Origin: Acidiphilium multivorum AIU301
Lineage (GTDB): Bacteria; Pseudomonadota; Alphaproteobacteria; Acetobacterales; Acetobacteraceae
DNA: 64,000 nucleotides
Direction of reading: 5' to 3'
NCBI RefSeq assembly: GCF_000202835.1
Contig: NC_015186.1
Location: forward strand, 2,791,001 to 2,855,000
Positions within the stretch are counted from its first letter, which is position 1; each line of letters begins with the position of its first letter. The position numbers were made by a program, and so were the translations under genes. This document shows, one piece after another, positions 59,965 to 64,000 of the stretch. The notes below the pieces were generated by a model. That model did no database searches. It saw nothing but the letters and a program-made list of their open reading frames with translations, and had not been told where the DNA came from.

Positions 59965-59992
59965 TGTCGCACAACTTAGGATTTATGCGACA
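59965..59992. repeat. 28-bp dif-like site C
   Basis: Arms TGTCGCACAAC and TTTATGCGACA with centre TTAGGA; outer 8 bases TTGTCGCA / TGCGACAA form a perfect inverted repeat at 59964-59993. Same length and orientation as sites A and B. Confidence 0.6.
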
Positions 59993-60090
59993 AAGCATAT
60001 TGTCGCGGTGGATCAGTTGAGATGGCGGCCTTGTCGGTACGCCATACCAAACCTGCCCGCCTGCTCCCGGCCCAACCCCCCGGGCCTTGC

Positions 60091-61713
60091 TCACCCGTGC
60101 AGACCGGGTGCCTCCTGGCCCGTGCGGGCCACGTATTCGGTATATCCGCCGTCATAGTCATGGATGCCTTCCCGGGTGAGCTCCAATACCCGGTTCGAGA
60201 GCCTGGCGAGGAAGTGGCGATCATGCGAGACGAACAACATGGTGCCCTCGTAGTTCGAGAGCGCGGTGATAAGCATCTCTTTCGTCGCGAGGTCGAGATG
60301 GTTGGTCGGCTCGTCAAGGACCAGGAAATTTGGCGGATCGTAGAGCATCAGGGCCATGACGAGCCGCGCCTTCTCCCCACCCGAGAGCTGGCGGCAGCGC
60401 TTTTCCACCTCGTCACCTGAGAACCCGAACGCCCCGGCGAGCGTACGCAGGCTACCCTGGCCCGCATGCGGGAAGGCAGCGTCGAGTGTTGCGAAGATTG
60501 TGGCGTCGCCGTCCAGCTGGTCCATGGCGTGCTGGGCGAAGTAACCCATCTTCACGCTGCCCCCCAGCGTCACCGTGCCGGTATCGGGTGAAGTGTTGCC
60601 GGTTACCAGCTTCAGCAGCGTGGATTTGCCCGCACCATTCACGCCGAGCACGCAGCAGCGCTCCTTGCGGCGGATCAGCAATTCGAGCCCGTCATAGATC
60701 ACCTTGCTGCCATAGCGCTTGGAGACGCCACGTAGTTTGGCTACGTCATCACCCGAGCGCGGGGCTGGGCGGAACTCGAAGGCGATGGCCTGGCGCCGCT
60801 TGGGTGGCTCCACGCGGTCGATCTTGTCCAGTTTCTTCACTCGGCTCTGCACTTGCGCGGCGTGCGAGGCACGGGCCTTGAAACGCTCGATGAACGCGAT
60901 CTCCTTGGCGAGCGTCGCCTGCTGGCGCTCGAACTGCGCCTGCTGGTGCCTCTCATTCAGGGCGCTCTGGCGGGCGTAGAACTCATAGTCGCCGGAGAAG
61001 CTGGTGAGATTGCCACCGTCGATCTCGATGACCTTGTTGATGATGCGGTTCATGAATTCGCGGTCGTGCGATGTCATCATCAGCGCGCCGTCGTAACCGG
61101 CGAGGAATTGCTCAAGCCAGATGAGGCTCTCCAGGTCCAGATGGTTGCTCGGCTCGTCCAGCAGCATCACGTCCGGGCGCATGAGCAGAATTCGCGCGAG
61201 TGCCACGCGCATCTTCCAGCCGCCAGAGAGCAGGCCCACGTCGCCGTCCATCATCTCCTGGCTGAAGCCGAGGCCGTCGAGCACCTCGCGCGCCTTGCCC
61301 TCCAGCGCGTAGCCGCCCAGCTCCTCGAAGCGCGCCCGGACCTCGCCATAGCGTTCCAGGATGGCGTCCAACTGGTCAGCCTTGTCGGGATCGGCCAGAG
61401 CGGCTTCCAGCTTTGCCAGCTCCTCGCCCACCTCGCTCACTGGCCCGGCACCTACGATCACCTCGGCCACGGCGCTGCGGTCCGCCATCTCGCCGACATC
61501 CTGGCTGAACAAGCCAATGCTGATGCCGCGATCGATGAGGATGTTGCCCTCGTCGGGAGGCTCCTGACCGCTGATCATGCGAAACAGCGTGGACTTCCCG
61601 GCACCATTGGGGCCAACAAGGCCAATCTTCTCACCCCGCTGCAAGGCAGCCGACGCCTCGACAAAAATCAGGCGGGTGCCGTTCTGCTTGCTGATATTAT
61701 CCAGACGAATCAT
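60091..61713 (-). CDS. ABC-F family ATP-binding protein
   Basis: 540 aa, two ABC domains in one chain, no membrane part. Domain 1: GLVGPNGAGKSTLFRMISG, LLSGGWKMRVALARILL, MLLDEPSNHLDLES. Domain 2: LGVNGAGKSTLLKLVTG, QLSGGEKARLVMALML, LVLDEPTNHLDL. A linker of charged helices joins them. ABC-F proteins act on the ribosome. YbiT/Uup/EttA-type; exact subgroup not clear. Confidence 0.93.
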   Translation of the reverse strand: MIRLDNISKQNGTRLIFVEASAALQRGEKIGLVGPNGAGKSTLFRMISGQEPPDEGNILIDRGISIGLFSQDVGEMADRSAVAEVIVGAGPVSEVGEELAKLEAALADPDKADQLDAILERYGEVRARFEELGGYALEGKAREVLDGLGFSQEMMDGDVGLLSGGWKMRVALARILLMRPDVMLLDEPSNHLDLESLIWLEQFLAGYDGALMMTSHDREFMNRIINKVIEIDGGNLTSFSGDYEFYARQSALNERHQQAQFERQQATLAKEIAFIERFKARASHAAQVQSRVKKLDKIDRVEPPKRRQAIAFEFRPAPRSGDDVAKLRGVSKRYGSKVIYDGLELLIRRKERCCVLGVNGAGKSTLLKLVTGNTSPDTGTVTLGGSVKMGYFAQHAMDQLDGDATIFATLDAAFPHAGQGSLRTLAGAFGFSGDEVEKRCRQLSGGEKARLVMALMLYDPPNFLVLDEPTNHLDLATKEMLITALSNYEGTMLFVSHDRHFLARLSNRVLELTREGIHDYDGGYTEYVARTGQEAPGLHG

Positions 61714-62105
61714 GGGTCCTCGGTAGCCGGAATTGTCGGGGGTTCTTAAAGCAACTCCCCGGAGCCGTGAACCGCAGGGGCATTGCCGAAGTGAACCCGG
61801 AGTTCGGGTTCATCCCGCCTGCCTCCGACGGCCCGGGGTCTTCCCTCTGTCATCAGCGCTGGCTCAATAGCGGAAGGGCAGTCTCCGGCGAATTCTCCGG
61901 AATCCGCATCCGGCCCATCCCGGACTGTGCCGACATGCTGTTCAAGCTCTTGCAAGGGCCGGTATCCGCTGTTCCGCCAGCCGCCGGGAGCGTTCGCTTG
62001 CGATTGTGGCCCGCCGGTTCCGCGTGGGATGGCTATATTTTGGATTTCACGGCGACGTTGGCGTGGTAGGTTTCGCTATTCCACAATGAGCTCTGGAGTC
62101 GTGTG
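61714..62105. other. Intergenic stretch, no convincing gene
   Basis: 392 nt before the serine recombinase. One plus-strand frame (61767-62069, ending LRLWPAGSAWDGYILDFTAT) and one minus-strand frame are open, but neither resembles a known protein. Attachment sequence for the recombinase may lie around 62080-62105. Confidence 0.4.
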
Positions 62106-63874
62106 ATGGCTGTGCGAGTAGCCTTGTATGCGAGGTATTCGACTGACTTGCAGAGTGATGCATCGGTGGAGGACCAGCTGCGGATCTGCCGGACGCGGGC
62201 TGAGCGCGAGGGCTGGACGGTGGTGGAGAGCTACTCGGACCGAGCGATCTCGGGTGCGTCGATGCTCCGTCCCGGCATTCAGGCACTGATGGAGGACGCC
62301 GGCCGGCGCCGGTTCGACGTGGTGCTGGCCGAGGCAATGGACCGGCTTTCCCGCGACCAGGAGGATATAGCGGCCCTGTTCAAGCGCCTGCGCTTTGCCG
62401 GTGTTTCGATCGTGACGATCGCCGAGGGCGAGATCAACGAGATGCATATCGGCCTCAAGGGCACGATGAACGCGCTGGCCCTGAAGGATCTGGCCCAGAA
62501 GACGCATCGCGGGCTACTCGGCCGGGTCGAAGCGGGCTTGTCCGCCGGGGACGTGCCTATGGCTATGACGTGGTCCGCCGCACCGACCGCAAGGGCGAGA
62601 CGATCCGCGGCGAACGGGCGATCAACGAGGCCGAAGCGGCGGTCATCCGCCGGATTTTCACGATGGCGGCAGAGGGCGCGAGCCCGATTGCCATTGCCAA
62701 GACTCTGAACGGCGCAAAAATCCCGGGACCCAACGGGCGTGCCTGGCAGGACACGACGATCCGGGGACATGCCGAGCGCGGCACCGGCATCCTGCGCAAC
62801 GAACTCTATACCGGCGTCCAGGTCTGGAACCGGATGCACTACATAAAGGATCCGGCCACCGGCAAACGCGTCTCACGGATGAACCCAACAACGGAATGGG
62901 TGCGCGAGGAGGTTCCGCATCTGCGGATCATCGACCAGGACCTTTGGGATTGTGTGCAGGAGCGCCTGGCCGCGGTGCGTATCGCCTCGGGCGCGGACAA
63001 GATCGACCGCGCGGTCTTTCATGAGCGGCGCCGGGCGAAGCACGTACTCACGGGCAAGGTGTTCTGCGGCGGCTGCGGTGGCAGCTTCGGCGCCGTTGGC
63101 CAGGATTATCTCTCCTGCACCGCCGCGCGGAAGCAGGGCACATGCGACAACCGGCGCGGCATCCGGCGGAGCGAGCTCGAGATCCTGATCCTCGACGCAC
63201 TGCGCCACCAGCTGATGCAGCCCGAGCACGTCGCCGAGTTCGTGACGGAATACACAGCCGAATACAACCGGCTCAATTCCGAACGCTCAGCCGCCCTCGC
63301 GTCGCATAAGCGCGAACTGGAGAGTGTCACCCGCAAACTGGACGGCCTGATCGATGCGATAGCAGAGGGGATGCGTGCACCGGGGCTGCAACAGAAGCTC
63401 GACACGCTGGAGGCGCGGAAGGTGGAACTGACCCGGCTGATCGAGACCGCCGGGATTTCGCTCCCGTTACTGCATCCGAACCTGGCGGAGACCTATCGCG
63501 AGCGGGTGACCGACCTTCACGCCGCCCTCACCCGCGAGGATGGCGGCACCGCGGCGCTGGAAGCGGTTCGCGCGCTGATCGAGCGCGTCGACGTGTCACC
63601 GCCTGACGGCGACGATCCCCGCTCTCTGCCGAAGATTGTGCTGACGGGTGCGATTGCGGCGATGGTCGGGCTGGCGTTGGAGCCTGGCTCCAGAACGTCA
63701 AAAGCCGCGCTGTGTGGCGCGGGTGTATCTGGTTTGTTCGCGAGTTCGGTAATGGTGGTTGCGGGGAACCGCAGCCATCATGACTTGCGCGGACTTCAGG
63801 GACTCGCGCGGGAGATCAAACTGGTCGCCGGCGAAGAATTTCAGCAGGACTTGCTTTTCCGGGCGGCAGCTTGA
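62106..63874 (+). pseudogene. Large serine recombinase, single-base frameshift in a G run
   Basis: N-terminal resolvase domain VRVALYARYSTDLQSDASVE (catalytic Ser), DAMDRLSRD-type ALDRLSRDQEDIAALFKRL; the frame breaks near 62546-62550, at GGGG where GGGGG would restore it. The downstream frame resumes YGYDVVRRTDRKGETIRGER, then the recombinase domain (AINEAEAAVIRRIFTMAAEG) and zinc ribbon (LTGKVFCGGCGGSFGAVGQD YLSCTAARKQGTCDN), coiled coil near RKLDGLIDAI and the end at 63874. One base short of about 590 codons. Confidence 0.9.
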
Positions 63875-63899
63875 TCCGTGGATGTTGAAGTGCCGACGC

Positions 63900-63938
63900 A
63901 AACCGAGGATGCAATCTCGGTTTGATTGCAAGTTTTTT
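63900..63938 (+). terminator. Possible terminator after the serine recombinase
   Basis: AAACCGAG (63900-63907) pairs with CTCGGTTT (63916-63923), loop of eight; a T run at 63933-63938 follows after about nine bases, so the T tract is distant. Confidence 0.4.
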
Positions 63939-64000
63939 CGCATTGACCCTAAATTGTAGGATGATTTTTCGTACTCGTATCGCCGGGTGTCTCGCCACGC

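Noticed and set aside
14854-64000. Second copy of the tRNA-Ser 3' end as the other island border
   Set aside because: No copy of the last 15-16 bases was found by eye; the border may be outside the window.

Overview
The window looks like chromosome (or a chromosome-like replicon) of an aerobic anoxygenic phototroph of the Acetobacteraceae, most likely Acidiphilium or a close relative. This is an inference. It rests on the high GC content, a bchE-bchJ bacteriochlorophyll pair with a perfect FNR-type box and a PpsR/CrtJ-type operator, acetate/malate genes (acsA, a MaeB-type malic enzyme), dabAB inorganic-carbon uptake genes and many IS remnants.

Layout. 1-5.1 kb: ISL3 remnant, bchJ and bchE (minus), then remnants of an IS5-type transposase and of a two-component system. 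5.2-14.9 kb is a mostly ordinary backbone: HpcH/HpaI aldolase, pcp, alpha/beta hydrolase, acsA, maeB, tRNA-Leu(GAG), lipB, a polysaccharide flippase and tRNA-Ser(GCT). A run of hairpins ending in an intrinsic terminator lies at 6.75-6.95 kb. 14.85-17.1 kb: a decayed P4-type integrase beside tRNA-Ser, fused to a truncated IS21-type element, marking the end of an integrated region. 17.1-36.3 kb: a large inositol/sugar catabolic region. On the minus strand lie iolH, iolG, a TIM-barrel isomerase, an ABC sugar importer, the iolC-aldolase fusion, iolD and iolB. A LacI regulator follows, then SDR, iolE and an RpiR regulator (minus). A plus-strand operon holds a second HpcH aldolase, a D-2-hydroxyacid dehydrogenase and two Gfo/Idh/MocA dehydrogenases. 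Two nearly identical operators (TTGC-N15-GCAA) tie iolE and the divergent rpiR/aldolase promoter together. 36.4-41.7 kb: dabA-dabB and a divergent LysR regulator. 41.8-43.4 kb: an IS110-type element and IS630 debris. 43.9-50.3 kb: an ECF sigma / membrane anti-sigma / periplasmic sensor operon, two small secreted proteins, a DUF1800-DUF1501 pair and a photolyase.

50.3-60.0 kb is an accessory region. It has two overlapping tyrosine-recombinase genes and a small gene split by a complete 1304-bp IS5-family element with a 4-bp target duplication; removing the IS and one copy restores the frame exactly. Next come a putative polymorphic toxin with its probable immunity gene, a VOC-domain gene and a frameshifted FRG-domain gene. 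These last genes form two cassettes bounded by three copies of a 28-bp site with Xer/dif-like geometry (11-bp arm, 6-bp spacer, 11-bp arm ending TTATGCGACA), all in the same orientation. This is the most promising undescribed structure in the window. 60.1-64 kb: an ABC-F ATPase and a large serine recombinase interrupted by a single-base frameshift in a G run.

How the genes work together: the iol genes would import a cyclitol, oxidise it (IolG), dehydrate it (IolE), hydrolyse the ring (IolD), isomerise (IolB), and phosphorylate and cleave it (IolC fusion) to DHAP and malonate semialdehyde. No iolA is present here.
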